A stretch of DNA of 64,000 nt, from assembly GCA_934632155.1 (NCBI GenBank), contig CAKTXZ010000010.1, forward strand, positions 1-64,000. Direction: 5' to 3'. Each line of letters begins with the position of its first letter. Within the stretch, counting starts at the first letter, position 1. The DNA comes from an uncultured Clostridia bacterium (GTDB lineage: Bacteria > Bacillota > Clostridia > Christensenellales > Aristaeellaceae). A program made the position numbers and the translations under genes. The notes beneath the pieces were generated by a model, which was given only the letters and a program-made list of their open reading frames with translations, had not been told where the DNA came from and did not search any database. Shown one piece after another: positions 27,185-36,680 of this stretch.

Positions 27185-29455
27185 ATGCGGCGGAGAAAAT
27201 ATCTGGACGGTATCTGGGAAAGAAGCGTCAACGGCCGTCCCTTTATGCCTCAGCCGGTGCCCTATTCGGCGCTGTGCGTGGGCGAAGCTACCTTGCGAAC
27301 AGTTTTTTCCTCAGAGAAGGCGGAGCGGGCGATTCTTTGCTTCGAGGGAATAACATACCGGGCGGAGGTCACGCTGAACGGAGAGCCTTTGGGGGAAATG
27401 CTGCCCTACTGCCGATATCAATTCGAGGTCGGCGCGCTGCTGAAAGAAAATCCAAATACGCTGACCGTTCGGCTTGAGGATCGGGGCATGAAATACGGCC
27501 CCGCCGAGGGGTGGGAAAACTACGGCGGCGTCATTCGTTCCGTGTATCTGGAATATACGGACACGGTGCGGGTGGAGGACGTGTTCTGGCATTGCGCGCT
27601 ATCCGACGATCTTCGGCGGGCCGCCTGCTGCGCGGAGGTGAAGGCTCACGGCGCGGCGGTGGTACGCCTGACGCTGCTGGATGCGTTCGGGGACCCCATC
27701 GCGTCCCGCGGGGAACCGGTAACGGACGACGGCGCGCAGGTGCGGTTTTTTGTTGAAAAGCCGCAGCTGTGGAGCCCGGAATCGCCCGCGCGCTATCTTT
27801 TACGCGTTGAGGCGGTGGATGAAAACGGCCTTGTGCGCGACAGCCTCGAGCAAAGGGTAGGAATCAGGGAATTCTGCGCGCGGGGCAGGCAATTCCTTTT
27901 GAATGGACGGCCCTATTTTCTCAAAGGCGTATGCCGCCACGATATGTGGGCGGAGCAGGGGCACACGCTGACCGACGGGCAAATCAGGCGCGATTTGGCC
28001 ATGATGAAAGCGGCCGGATGTAATTTCGTGCGACTGGTACACTATCCGCACGACGCGCGCGTGCTGGAGATAGCGGATGAAATCGGCCTGCTCATGTGCG
28101 AGGAATCGGGCCTGTGGTGGTCCGACGTCACGGATCCGGAGGTGTATCAGCCCGCCCTGAGGGTGATGGAAAAAACGATTCTTCGGGACAGAAACCATCC
28201 CTGCATCGCATTCTGGCTCTCCTTCAACGAATGTGTGTTTACGGAGGTGTTCCTGAAGGCCGCCGCCGATGTTTGCAGGCGCTTGGATCCCTATCGCATG
28301 GTCTCCGGAGCCAACTGCATGAATCCCGCGAAAACGAAGGAAATATTTACGGCGGCAGGCTTCGATTTCTATTCCTTTCATCCCTATGGCCCGGATGAGA
28401 CGACCATCATGGGCGGCATTGACGCGTCCCGCCCTTATCAGTCCCTTGAGGACGTATACAACACGCTGGATGACAAGCCGCTCCTGTTTACCGAGTGGGG
28501 CGGATGCCATGTGGAGGACAATGCGTTCACCTTCACGCGCTTTTTAAAAAACCTCCTGAAGGCAGGACGCGAGGGGCGGCTGGCAGGCTTTTCCTACTGG
28601 GTGTGGGCCGACATGTACGAGTTTGGCCGGGGCGAGCCGGGGTGCTTCAACGGGATTTTGCGGGAGGGCATGGTCGATATCCGACGAAAGCCGCATGCAA
28701 TTCTGGATGTGTTCACACGCCTGCTGGGCGACCCGTCCGCGCTGGAGGAAGCGGCGCCGCAGATGCGGCTGCTGCCCTTCTCCGTCCCCAGGGGAAGCGG
28801 CGTGCCGCTGCCGCTTCCGCGCAATGCGGACGCGCAAAACGCCGCCTGGAAGCGGATGATGGAAATGTGTGCGATCCAGCAGGGCTTCCGTAACAAGCCA
28901 ACCCGGCGGATGCTCCACGGCCCCGCCCTGCCCGCCGAGGTGCGCCGGATAGGGGATCTGCCGGTTCTCCTGAACGAGGGCAGGCCTCTGGTGATTCTGG
29001 ACACGCTGGAGATCCCGCTTTCCGTTCGGGCGGATGCGCTGTATGTGCTTGGCAACGTTGTCTTGCCATGGGGCTGGCCCCAGTACGGAGGGCGAGGGGA
29101 GGATGCGGGCAGCTATACCATCGTATATACGGACGGCACACGGCAGGAAATCCCCCTGCGCAACGGAATGGAGGCGACGGGAGCGATCGCTCTGGCGGGC
29201 CCCTCCCGCCTGGATCCGAGGGCGACGAACGCGGAGCAGGCCATTTGCTTCGCCTATGATTTGAACTGGGAGCGCTATGTCGTACAGGCAATGGCGTTTC
29301 CCCTCGCGCCCCGTCCGGCAGAAAAGCTCATCATCCGGTGCGGTCGGGAGGACAGCGCGCTGCTGCTGTACGGCATCACCGCATGGCAAAAGGAAAAGCC
29401 GGAAAATGAGTGGGCGCGGGAAAGCCGGAGCCCTGAAATGGAGGAAGGAATATGA
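27185..29455 (+). CDS. GH2 glycoside hydrolase (beta-galactosidase/beta-glucuronidase type)
   Basis: The 756-residue enzyme has no signal peptide. The N-terminal sugar-binding domain contains FEGITYRAEVTLNGEPLG and ENYGGVIRSVYLE, followed by an immunoglobulin-like domain and the TIM barrel. Barrel landmarks are FLKGVCRHD, NFVRLVHYPHD, the acid/base Glu in LSFNECVF (about residue 349) and the nucleophile Glu in LLFTEWGG (about 437). A C-terminal extension of about 220 residues follows. Specificity among galactose, glucuronic acid and mannose cannot be told. ATG at 27185 has GAGGGTG upstream. A GTG at 27176 overlaps the GH43-like stop and is the less likely start. Confidence 0.9.
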   Translation: MRRRKYLDGIWERSVNGRPFMPQPVPYSALCVGEATLRTVFSSEKAERAILCFEGITYRAEVTLNGEPLGEMLPYCRYQFEVGALLKENPNTLTVRLEDRGMKYGPAEGWENYGGVIRSVYLEYTDTVRVEDVFWHCALSDDLRRAACCAEVKAHGAAVVRLTLLDAFGDPIASRGEPVTDDGAQVRFFVEKPQLWSPESPARYLLRVEAVDENGLVRDSLEQRVGIREFCARGRQFLLNGRPYFLKGVCRHDMWAEQGHTLTDGQIRRDLAMMKAAGCNFVRLVHYPHDARVLEIADEIGLLMCEESGLWWSDVTDPEVYQPALRVMEKTILRDRNHPCIAFWLSFNECVFTEVFLKAAADVCRRLDPYRMVSGANCMNPAKTKEIFTAAGFDFYSFHPYGPDETTIMGGIDASRPYQSLEDVYNTLDDKPLLFTEWGGCHVEDNAFTFTRFLKNLLKAGREGRLAGFSYWVWADMYEFGRGEPGCFNGILREGMVDIRRKPHAILDVFTRLLGDPSALEEAAPQMRLLPFSVPRGSGVPLPLPRNADAQNAAWKRMMEMCAIQQGFRNKPTRRMLHGPALPAEVRRIGDLPVLLNEGRPLVILDTLEIPLSVRADALYVLGNVVLPWGWPQYGGRGEDAGSYTIVYTDGTRQEIPLRNGMEATGAIALAGPSRLDPRATNAEQAICFAYDLNWERYVVQAMAFPLAPRPAEKLIIRCGREDSALLLYGITAWQKEKPENEWARESRSPEMEEGI

Positions 29456-30297
29456 CGCAGCAAAAGGGAGGGCCGTTTATGCGGGTGTTTGAAGTAGATC
29501 CGCTTCCGGACACCAATGCCGTCCTACAGGTGTTCCTGCGGGAACGCGCATACGAGTATCTCATACACGATCACCGCCCGCTGGTCATCGTCATTCCCGG
29601 AGGAGGGTATGAGTTTCTGGCTGACCGGGAGGCGGAGCCGATCGCTCTGGCTTTTTTGCAGGCCGGGTATCAGGTATGCGTGCTTCGGTATACGATTAGG
29701 GAGGATAAAAACGCCCCGCCTCTCGGGAACGCTCCCCTGATTGAGGCCGCGCAGGCCGTCATTTATGCCCGTGAGCACGCGGCGGAATGGGGCGTCGATC
29801 CAAATCGAATCACGGTGTGCGGCTGCTCCGCCGGCGGCCATCTGGCGGCCTCTCTGGGCGTACATTGGAACAATCCCGCCGTCAATTCTCTGGCGGGCTC
29901 CGCCTGCCGTCCCAACGCCATGCTGCTGTGTTACGCGGTGGTATCCGCAGGCAGCAAAACGCACGGCGGCTCCTTTGAGAACCTCACGGGGCATGCGCCG
30001 GCGCTGCCTGGAGACGCGCTCTGGTCGATGGAAACGCAGGTGACGGACGATACCTGCCCCGCCTTTATCTGGCATACGGTGGCGGACGACGTCGTTCCGG
30101 TGGAAAACGCGTTGTTGATGGCCGAAGCCATGCAGCGGCACAAGCGCCCCTACGCGCTGCACCTTTTCACGCACGGCGGCCATGGCTTATCCATCGGCGA
30201 TCATGAGGTGGGCCGTGCGGAGGACGGCGGGGCATGGGTTTCTCTGGCGCTCAAGTGGCTCGATTCCATGGGCTTGGGGACGGAGAAACGTTGTTAG
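29452..30297 (+). CDS. Alpha/beta hydrolase, acetylxylan-esterase-like
   Basis: The 281-residue cytoplasmic enzyme shows the oxyanion segment VIVIPGGGYEFL, the nucleophile elbow CGCSAGGHLA (Ser), an acidic residue in TVADDVVPVENA and the catalytic His in THGGHGLS. This is the esterase / lipase-like family that often removes acetyl groups from hemicellulose fragments. It overlaps the GH2 stop by four bases (ATGA). A second ATG at 29479, with GGGAGG upstream, could also serve and would give 272 residues. It is the last gene of the operon. Deacetylation of the same glycan is the natural inference. Confidence 0.85.
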   Translation: MTQQKGGPFMRVFEVDPLPDTNAVLQVFLRERAYEYLIHDHRPLVIVIPGGGYEFLADREAEPIALAFLQAGYQVCVLRYTIREDKNAPPLGNAPLIEAAQAVIYAREHAAEWGVDPNRITVCGCSAGGHLAASLGVHWNNPAVNSLAGSACRPNAMLLCYAVVSAGSKTHGGSFENLTGHAPALPGDALWSMETQVTDDTCPAFIWHTVADDVVPVENALLMAEAMQRHKRPYALHLFTHGGHGLSIGDHEVGRAEDGGAWVSLALKWLDSMGLGTEKRC

Positions 30298-30647
30298 CGA
30301 AGAAAAATCCTCACGCCGCCATCCCTACCCCCCTCCGAAAGGCTGCCTTGACGCTGCCGTCCGGATTGAGCGTCGTCCTGTCCATCGCCGCGTTTCAAAG
30401 CTCCGTCGAGAACGCCGTAACCTGCTTCTCATTCGCCTTCCACGCCGAAGCAAGCCTGCCGCGGCGCATCGCCCGTGTTTTCCGGCGCGCGCCGCACCGC
30501 AGGGCCGCGCTCGCCGAAGGGGGGAAAGAAACGCACGAAAAAGGCGGCGCCCGCTCCTCTGACACAAAGCCGGGAATCCGGCAATGCGCCCGCGTCCGCT
30601 TGGGCGGCAGCGGCAATCGGCGCCCCGCCGCCTCCATATAGGGGGAA
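30298..30647. other. Region between convergent operons without an intact gene
   Basis: Open frames here are low in complexity and lack ribosome binding sites. Part of the minus-strand reading may be decayed continuation of the fragment that begins at 30782. No clear terminator with a T-tract was found. Confidence 0.5.
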
Positions 30648-30782
30648 TCAGCCCGTCCTTCCCGCGCACGCCGGCACCCCCTTGACCTGCATGGACAGGC
30701 AGGTCGCGCCCTCCGCCGCGCCGCCGCTTTCCCGAAGGGCGGGCAGGGAGATGTATTCGTTGCCGGCCGTCTGATAGTTCAT
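30648..30782 (-). pseudogene. N-terminal fragment of an unidentified gene
   Basis: A minus-strand ATG at 30782, with CAGGAG upstream, reads MNYQTAGNEYISLPALRESG and stops after 44 codons. A different frame continues open for another 40-odd codons (PYMEAAGR), suggesting a frameshifted gene downstream of the amylase. The opening phrase weakly recalls the N-terminus of YfiH/PgeF-type proteins, but I cannot confirm this. Confidence 0.35.
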
Positions 30783-30811
30783 TGAAAATCGCTCCTGTTA
30801 ACTAGGACACA

Positions 30812-32509
30812 TTAGCATGTTTCTTCTAAAAACAGTTGGAATCGTTCGCCGAACCAATAAGGCTTCCGCCCTAAATCAATACAGCCGTCATGTTTATTTC
30901 TCGCGTTATAGAGCGCCAAACGAATCATTGTTTTCTCCCGCCGCATTAGCATGACCGCGCAGTGTTCCGAAGCGCAGTGAAAGTGAAAATCATACAGGGG
31001 CCGACTCAGCAGTTTCTGCCGCAGCAGCGCCGTTCGTTTCACAAACGCAACCATCTGTGTGGCGTTCTGCGATTCTTGCCAACGCATCACTCCGCGATTT
31101 TCCGGGTCGTTTCCTCCGTACATGGCGCGTTCATCGCCATAGTACAGGTTCGCCTCTCCATCCAAAAGACATAGCAATAGCCAGGCAGCCTGCACTGCCG
31201 GTAAGGAATCGCTTGCCTCGGTCAACGGGCGGGCCAGATCATGGTTCCCAATAAAGTTCATCTGATTTCGGGCTATTTCCAGCGGAAGAGTATGCGTGAT
31301 TTCCTCCATACGCAGGCAAAACGTTTCCGCATTGACGTCACCTCGGAGCAAAAAATGCAACAAAGCCCGATAGAGCGGATAATTCATTGTTCCGTCAAAA
31401 AGCCCCCCTTGCACCCAAGGCGATGGCTGTGTCCAGATCTCTCCAATCAGAAGCAACTCTGGGTTCAGGCGCTTCATTCTTCTGCGAAAAGTTCGCAAAA
31501 AGGGCGGACTGATTTCGTCCGGTACATCCAGTCGCCAGGCGTCGAGCCGCAAGCGTCTTGTCCATTGCTCTGCGCATCCAATTAAATAATCCTGCACCTG
31601 TGGATTGTCCGTATTCCACTTCACCATGTTGCTGGCAAAGGCGAAGCTCTCATAGGGCGGGGCGGCCTTCATTCTTTCGGATGTCAATTCTTTTTCGGAC
31701 GTGGAACAGGTTTGATTCAGGCTGTGAACACAGAACCAGTCCCGATAGCGCGAACGCTCCCCGTTACGCAATACATCCTGAAATTGCGGACATTGTCGGC
31801 TGGCATGATTAAATACGCCGTCCAGCATTAGCCGAAGCCCATTTTCATGCAGCGCATCCGCCAAGCGGATCAGGCTTTCATTATTGCCCAGCTTTTCGTC
31901 TACATGCGTGTAGTCCAGCGTATCGTAGCGATGGTTGGAGGGGCTCGAAAACACCGGGTTCAGATATACGCCCGTCACGCCCAGCGACTTTAGGTAGGGA
32001 ATATTCTCGCGTATTCCATCCAGCGTTCCGCCCCATCGGTTGCTCGTACTGGGAATAAACGCTTCCGGCGGCGTCTTTCCACCGGCAAAACGATCTGGAA
32101 AAACCTGATACCAAACAGAACGCCCCGTCCAGCTCGGGCGCCGTTCGCCGCCAAATTGACGCCCGGTGCGAAAAGCATCCGTTTGGCTGGCGCTGGTCTG
32201 GACTCCATTTTCACCAAACCAACAGAGGCTTCCATCAACTCTCTCACACCGAAATAAATAGAGAAGCTTCTGGGTCGTGCTTGCCGCTTCTGCCGTCCAC
32301 ACCGTCTGCTCCCGGTTTTTCCAAAGCAGCGTCATGGGCAAAGCTGTAAGGCGGTTCTGTTTTTCTGTGCCGGGCCAATAATCATAAGGGTCGCTGTAAA
32401 GAATTTCAGCCCTGCGAAATACCCCTGGAGCGCTCCAAAGGCGAATCACAAAGCGATCCGGATTCTTTTCAAAAAGCCATGGGGCAGTAGGTTGATGAAT
32501 CAGCTGCAT
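30812..32509 (-). CDS. GH13 alpha-amylase family enzyme (neopullulanase / maltodextrin hydrolase type)
   Basis: The 565-residue enzyme has no signal peptide and carries an N-terminal beta domain (about 1-120, CBM34-like) before the barrel, as in cyclomaltodextrinase/neopullulanase. All GH13 signatures are present: VWYQVFPDRFAGG, GGTLDGI, region I DGVFNH, region II WRLDVPDE with the nucleophile Asp, region III GEIW with the acid/base Glu, and region IV IGNHD. It would degrade imported maltodextrins or cyclodextrins in the cytoplasm. It is the last intact gene of the LacI-controlled cluster, four bases after the permease stop. Confidence 0.92.
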   Translation of the reverse strand: MQLIHQPTAPWLFEKNPDRFVIRLWSAPGVFRRAEILYSDPYDYWPGTEKQNRLTALPMTLLWKNREQTVWTAEAASTTQKLLYLFRCERVDGSLCWFGENGVQTSASQTDAFRTGRQFGGERRPSWTGRSVWYQVFPDRFAGGKTPPEAFIPSTSNRWGGTLDGIRENIPYLKSLGVTGVYLNPVFSSPSNHRYDTLDYTHVDEKLGNNESLIRLADALHENGLRLMLDGVFNHASRQCPQFQDVLRNGERSRYRDWFCVHSLNQTCSTSEKELTSERMKAAPPYESFAFASNMVKWNTDNPQVQDYLIGCAEQWTRRLRLDAWRLDVPDEISPPFLRTFRRRMKRLNPELLLIGEIWTQPSPWVQGGLFDGTMNYPLYRALLHFLLRGDVNAETFCLRMEEITHTLPLEIARNQMNFIGNHDLARPLTEASDSLPAVQAAWLLLCLLDGEANLYYGDERAMYGGNDPENRGVMRWQESQNATQMVAFVKRTALLRQKLLSRPLYDFHFHCASEHCAVMLMRREKTMIRLALYNARNKHDGCIDLGRKPYWFGERFQLFLEETC

Positions 32510-32513
32510 CGTT

Positions 32514-33359
32514 TCATTCCTTTAACATGCCGTCAGTGATACCGCCGCGAATCAATTGCTTCTGCATCAAAATGTACACCAGCAGGATGGGCAGCAACGC
32601 AATGAGCGAGGCGGCAAAAATCAGACTCCAGTTGTTGAGGTTTTGTCCCTGAAACATTTTCAACGCGATAGGCAGCGTCCGCTTTTCCGGGGTTTTGATG
32701 AAGGTAAGCGCATACAGAAACTCGTCCCATACATTGGAAAAAGCCATGATGGTAAACGTGCCGATGGCGGGAGCGGAAAGCGGGAGCACAATATACCACC
32801 AAATGAGCCAATGTCCGCCGCCGTCAATGACGACGGATTCCTCCAGCGCACGCGGCAGGGACAGAAAGCTGCTTCGCAAATAAAGCGTATTTGCCGCTAT
32901 GCCTGTGCCGGCATAGGTAAGAATCAAGCCAAGATACGTGTCCATAAGCCGCAGCCTTTTGATCAGCAAGAATTGCGAAAGCAGATTGGTCAGCGTAGGC
33001 ACCATCATGCTGAAAAGCAGCACGACAAACAGGAAATCCCGTCCCGGAAACTGCAGCCGTGCAAAGCCGTAGGCCGCCAGAGACGCCAGGCCGATGCTCA
33101 GCACCGTCGCTACAGCGCTGACAAACACGCTGTTGCCAAAGTATTCTGAAAAGTGATTGGCATGCCACGCCTCGACAAAGTTGTCCAGATAAAGCGTTTC
33201 TGGAAACAGAATGGGCGGATAAGGCAAAGAATACGCACGGGGCGTCATGGCCGTTGCCGTCATATACAAAAACGGAATCAGCGCTGAGACGGAGAAAAGG
33301 CACAGGAGCAGATACGCCGGACATTTTCGAAAAAACCGCTTCATAAAACCACGCCGCAT
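32514..33359 (-). CDS. Maltodextrin-type ABC permease, MalG-like
   Basis: The 281-residue permease has an N-terminal helix YLLLCLFSVSALIPFLYM, a conserved periplasmic segment, then VLSIGLASLAAYGFARLQFPGRDF and the EAA loop LEESVVIDGGGHWLIWWYIVLP, ending with a basic tail. The first Met may be at 33359 or at 33344 (MKRFFRK). It pairs with the permease at 33373, 13 bases away. Together with the binding protein it would import alpha-glucans for the adjacent amylase. Confidence 0.9.
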   Translation of the reverse strand: MRRGFMKRFFRKCPAYLLLCLFSVSALIPFLYMTATAMTPRAYSLPYPPILFPETLYLDNFVEAWHANHFSEYFGNSVFVSAVATVLSIGLASLAAYGFARLQFPGRDFLFVVLLFSMMVPTLTNLLSQFLLIKRLRLMDTYLGLILTYAGTGIAANTLYLRSSFLSLPRALEESVVIDGGGHWLIWWYIVLPLSAPAIGTFTIMAFSNVWDEFLYALTFIKTPEKRTLPIALKMFQGQNLNNWSLIFAASLIALLPILLVYILMQKQLIRGGITDGMLKE

Positions 33360-33372
33360 TCAGCCCGCCTCC

Positions 33373-34257
33373 TCAATTGATATTTTCGAACGTGAGCCTT
33401 CGCTGCAGCAGCGTAAGCCCCAAAATGATAACGCCCATCACCACGCCCTGCGCAGCTGCCGAGCCAAAGTTATACTTGGAAAACGCCGTGTTATACATCA
33501 GGTTCATCAATTGATTGGTGGTTCCTAACGGGGCGCCCTCGGTAATCATCATCACATGAATATAGGCGCCAAACGCCCCGATGGAAAGAACCGTCAGCAA
33601 AAACAGCGTTGTATTGCGTACCATAGGCACAGTAACGCGCCAAAAAACCTGCGCCGGCGTTGCCGCGTCTATCTGGGCGGCCTCATAAACCTCCGTCGGC
33701 ACGCCCTGCAGCCCGGCCAGATACACAATCATCACCCAGCCCACGCCTTTCCATATGCCGAAGATCCACAACACAGCGTTTGCCGTCCACTCGTTTTGCA
33801 GCCAGGCGACCGGCTTGGACAGAAGGCGAACCTGCATCAGCGCATAATTGACCAGTCCGCTTTTGCCGGACATAAACAGGTAGCGAAACACCAGCGACAC
33901 AATCACCCAGCTGGTTAAAACAGGAAGGTAGCAAAGAACCTTGAAAAAAGTCTGCCCCTTCCGTATGCTTTGCAGCAGACAGGCTACGATCAGGCCAGGC
34001 AGCATCTGCCCTGGAACCGTTACCAGCGTATAAAGCAGGGTATTGCGCATGGCTGTGAGAAATTTGCCGGAGCGAAACAGGTCGGCATAATGCCGCAGTC
34101 CCACAAACTCCGTCATTTGATCCTGCAAAATGTCATAGGTGGAAAAGCTGATGGCGATATTTTTGCCCAGCGGGTACAGCACGAACAGCGCAAGCAAAAG
34201 CAGCGCCGGCCCGATAAAAGGAAGCGCTTGCCCCCATTGACGCAGTCCTTTTTTCAT
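33373..34257 (-). CDS. Maltodextrin-type ABC permease, MalF-like
   Basis: The 294-residue permease carries helices LPFIGPALLLLALFVLYPLG, LYTLVTVPGQMLPGLIVACL and FKVLCYLPVLTSWVIVSLVF and the EAA loop YEAAQIDAATPAQVFWRVTVP. Start MKKGLRQWG at 34257 is chosen because AAAGGAG precedes it. An in-frame Met eight codons upstream lacks a site. It lies 74 bases after the binding-protein gene on the minus strand. Confidence 0.9.
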   Translation of the reverse strand: MKKGLRQWGQALPFIGPALLLLALFVLYPLGKNIAISFSTYDILQDQMTEFVGLRHYADLFRSGKFLTAMRNTLLYTLVTVPGQMLPGLIVACLLQSIRKGQTFFKVLCYLPVLTSWVIVSLVFRYLFMSGKSGLVNYALMQVRLLSKPVAWLQNEWTANAVLWIFGIWKGVGWVMIVYLAGLQGVPTEVYEAAQIDAATPAQVFWRVTVPMVRNTTLFLLTVLSIGAFGAYIHVMMITEGAPLGTTNQLMNLMYNTAFSKYNFGSAAAQGVVMGVIILGLTLLQRRLTFENIN

Positions 34258-34331
34258 GGTGCATTCTCCTTTTACAACCATATGGCGGAGGAAGGAGAGG
34301 AAGCTTCCGCTTCCTCTCCTTGAAGGCTTGA

Positions 34332-35546
34332 TTATTCTGCCAGCAGCACATCGATCTGAGCGGCTGCGGAATCCAACCCTTCCTGAGCGCTTACAGCGCC
34401 ACGAAGGATGCTTTCAAAGGTCAGGTTCAGAATTTCTTCAATGCTGGGCCATTCGGCGGAAGGCGTACGCGGCATAGCCGTTTTCAGCTGCTCCAGATAC
34501 GCTTCCATCCAGGGAGAGCCAGAAATATCCACCTGATCCAGCAAGGCGGCCATCGTCGGAATCATGCCCGCGATTACCATCGGCAGCTGCGCCTCCGCCG
34601 TCATCATAAACCGCATGAACGTCCATGCAGCCTCCGCGTTCTTCGTGCCCTTAAGCATGACCAGATCCTCGCCGCCCACGATGGAAATGCTGCGCCCGTC
34701 TACGGCAGGAATCGTTGCGGAGGGAAGGTTCGGCTTGGTTTCGCCGGCGCTGTAGAACCATGGCCCCTCCACGACCATCGCATAGTTGCCATTTTCAATA
34801 CCGCCCCAGGTAGCCGGCTCTTCACCGAGGATACAGGCGCCGATTAGCTGATTGTCATACCAGGACTTGACGGTTTCCAGCGCCTTCACCGTCGCTTCGC
34901 CGTTAAGATAACCGGTTGCGGTGGTGTATGCATCGTCCGTGATAGAGCCGCCCAACGTCCAGATGAACGGAAGCATTGCCCAGTTAAAGGAACCCTGTAC
35001 GGCGAACAGCCACTTTTCATTTTGCGGCTCCGCCAGATCGGCTGCACCCAGTAATTCCTCCAACGTGGTGGGAGGGGCGTCAAAGCCAAGCTCCTTCAGC
35101 CGTTCCAGGTTAAACACGCCGGTAGTGGTATTGGTGTTCATGGGCAGACCGTAATGAAGTCCCTTGTACAACGTTGTCGCCATAGGACCTGGCAGCGCGC
35201 CGCCGAGAATTTCTTGAAAGCCGTCCATTTCATCCAGAGCCTTTAGTGCGCCCAGCTTGGCGAACTGAGCAACCCAGGTAATATCCATACGTACCAGATC
35301 AGGCGCTGTATTTCCAGCCACCGCCGTGATGATCTGCTGGTTCAGCCCTTCATACGGCATGCGAATCGCATTGATTTTGACGTCAGGATGCGCCGTTTCA
35401 AAAGCAGGAACGACCTGCTCCAAAAACACCTTTTCCTCGCCCTCGCTATAGGTGTGCCAGAAAGTAATCTCCGTCTCCGCCATTGCCGTGGAGCACAGGC
35501 TCATCAGCATGACAAGCGCCGCCAGAATCGAAACCAGTTTTTTCAT
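34332..35546 (-). CDS. Sugar ABC transporter substrate-binding protein
   Basis: The 404-residue family 1 binding protein starts with a signal peptide (ILAALVMLMSLCSTAMA, cut near residue 23). Its Cys does not fit a lipobox, so it may be released or held by the permeases. Mature sequence: TEITFWHTYSEGEEKVFLEQ, NAIRMPYEGLNQQIITAVAG, APDLVRMDITWVAQFA and WTFMRFMMTAEAQLPM. It is the first structural gene of the amylase cluster, with AAGAAGGAGG before ATG. A LacI-type operator lies about 100 bp upstream. Confidence 0.92.
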   Translation of the reverse strand: MKKLVSILAALVMLMSLCSTAMAETEITFWHTYSEGEEKVFLEQVVPAFETAHPDVKINAIRMPYEGLNQQIITAVAGNTAPDLVRMDITWVAQFAKLGALKALDEMDGFQEILGGALPGPMATTLYKGLHYGLPMNTNTTTGVFNLERLKELGFDAPPTTLEELLGAADLAEPQNEKWLFAVQGSFNWAMLPFIWTLGGSITDDAYTTATGYLNGEATVKALETVKSWYDNQLIGACILGEEPATWGGIENGNYAMVVEGPWFYSAGETKPNLPSATIPAVDGRSISIVGGEDLVMLKGTKNAEAAWTFMRFMMTAEAQLPMVIAGMIPTMAALLDQVDISGSPWMEAYLEQLKTAMPRTPSAEWPSIEEILNLTFESILRGAVSAQEGLDSAAAQIDVLLAE

Positions 35547-35647
35547 GAATCAAACCCTCCTTCTTATTTTGAGCTTATTGGGACGCCAGAGACACCGGGA
35601 AACCAGATGCAGCCTTTCTCCTCCTTTCTGTTGCAACAGGTTCTATC

Positions 35648-35663
35648 TTGTAACCGGTTACAA
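35648..35663. promoter_or_regulatory. LacI-type operator upstream of the binding-protein gene
   Basis: TTGTAACCGGTTACAA is a perfect 16-bp palindrome between the regulator and the binding-protein gene. The same GTAAC/GTTAC half-sites recur upstream of the regulator, so the product of 35678-36664 probably binds both. Confidence 0.75.
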
Positions 35664-35677
35664 TTTATTGAAAAAAA

Positions 35678-36664
35678 TCAGCGCCCCGTCTCGCGTTCAA
35701 TCAAGCGCACGGGCATCAGGCACTGCTGCGTCAATGAGGTTTCCGACTGTAGCCGCAAATAGAGCATATTAGCCGCCTGCGTACCCAACTGCTGCACATC
35801 GATATCTACTACTGTCAGCGCAGGAACGCACAAACGGGGAAGGATTCCATCGTCAAATGAAACAACTTGTACCATTTTAGGCACCATTATTCCCTGCTCC
35901 CGCAGGGCGCTGAGCATTCCGAAAGCCGTCACATGATCGGATACCACATATCCCTCATATAAGTGGACGGATTGACGAATCAAAGCCCCGCCGCTTTCGG
36001 CGGAAGCCGGACAGGTCAGACTAACAACTTCGCGATTCGGCATTGCCTCCTTGACGGCATTGATAAAACCTTCCTGTCGCTCCCGAACAAATACTTTTTC
36101 ATTACCGTTCCCCACAAAGCAAAGGCTCTGTATTCCTGTCCGCAAAAGACGCTCTGCAGCCACCCTGCCCGCCATGATATTATCGATGTCCACCCAGCTG
36201 CAAGCGTCGGAACGGCCAATGACCACATAAGGAAGATTTTGTTCCGTAAGGAACTGAATCAAACTTTTTTTCGCCACCTGAGCCGGCAGGATAATTCCGT
36301 CAATTCTCTTTTCAAGCGCCACCTTGCGAAGATTTTGATTTCGCGCGTCGCCGCTGACCGACACGATCATCAGATAATAGCCGTGCGCTGCCAAAGCGCG
36401 CTCGATGCCGTATTGAATACGCAAAAAGCTGTCGTTCCCAAAGATCTCGGCATTGGAATCATCCACTGCAAAAGCAATGGTATGGGATTGGTGCGTCAGC
36501 ATGTTGCGCGCCATAAAATTAGGCTCATAATGCAGCTCCTGAATGCTGCGGCGAACTTTTTCCACAGACTCCGTTGCAATCAGCGGGCTGTTGTTCAGGT
36601 AGCGGGAAACCGTCGCGACGGAAACGCCGGCATGGCGCGCTACATCGCGGATGGTAACGCCCAT
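35678..36664 (-). CDS. LacI-family transcriptional regulator
   Basis: The 328-residue regulator has the N-terminal helix-turn-helix TIRDVARHAGVSVATVSRYL, the hinge-like LHYEPNFMARNM and a periplasmic-binding-like ligand domain (IAFAVDDSNAEIFG, KRIDGIILPAQ, YVVIGRSDA, VVSFDDGILPRL). It should repress the permease/amylase genes until an oligosaccharide binds. CAAAGGAGG lies before the start. It is transcribed in the same direction as its targets, with one palindrome downstream and one upstream, so autoregulation is likely. Confidence 0.93.
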   Translation of the reverse strand: MGVTIRDVARHAGVSVATVSRYLNNSPLIATESVEKVRRSIQELHYEPNFMARNMLTHQSHTIAFAVDDSNAEIFGNDSFLRIQYGIERALAAHGYYLMIVSVSGDARNQNLRKVALEKRIDGIILPAQVAKKSLIQFLTEQNLPYVVIGRSDACSWVDIDNIMAGRVAAERLLRTGIQSLCFVGNGNEKVFVRERQEGFINAVKEAMPNREVVSLTCPASAESGGALIRQSVHLYEGYVVSDHVTAFGMLSALREQGIMVPKMVQVVSFDDGILPRLCVPALTVVDIDVQQLGTQAANMLYLRLQSETSLTQQCLMPVRLIERETGR

Positions 36665-36680
36665 GGGCCGCCCCTCCTTT

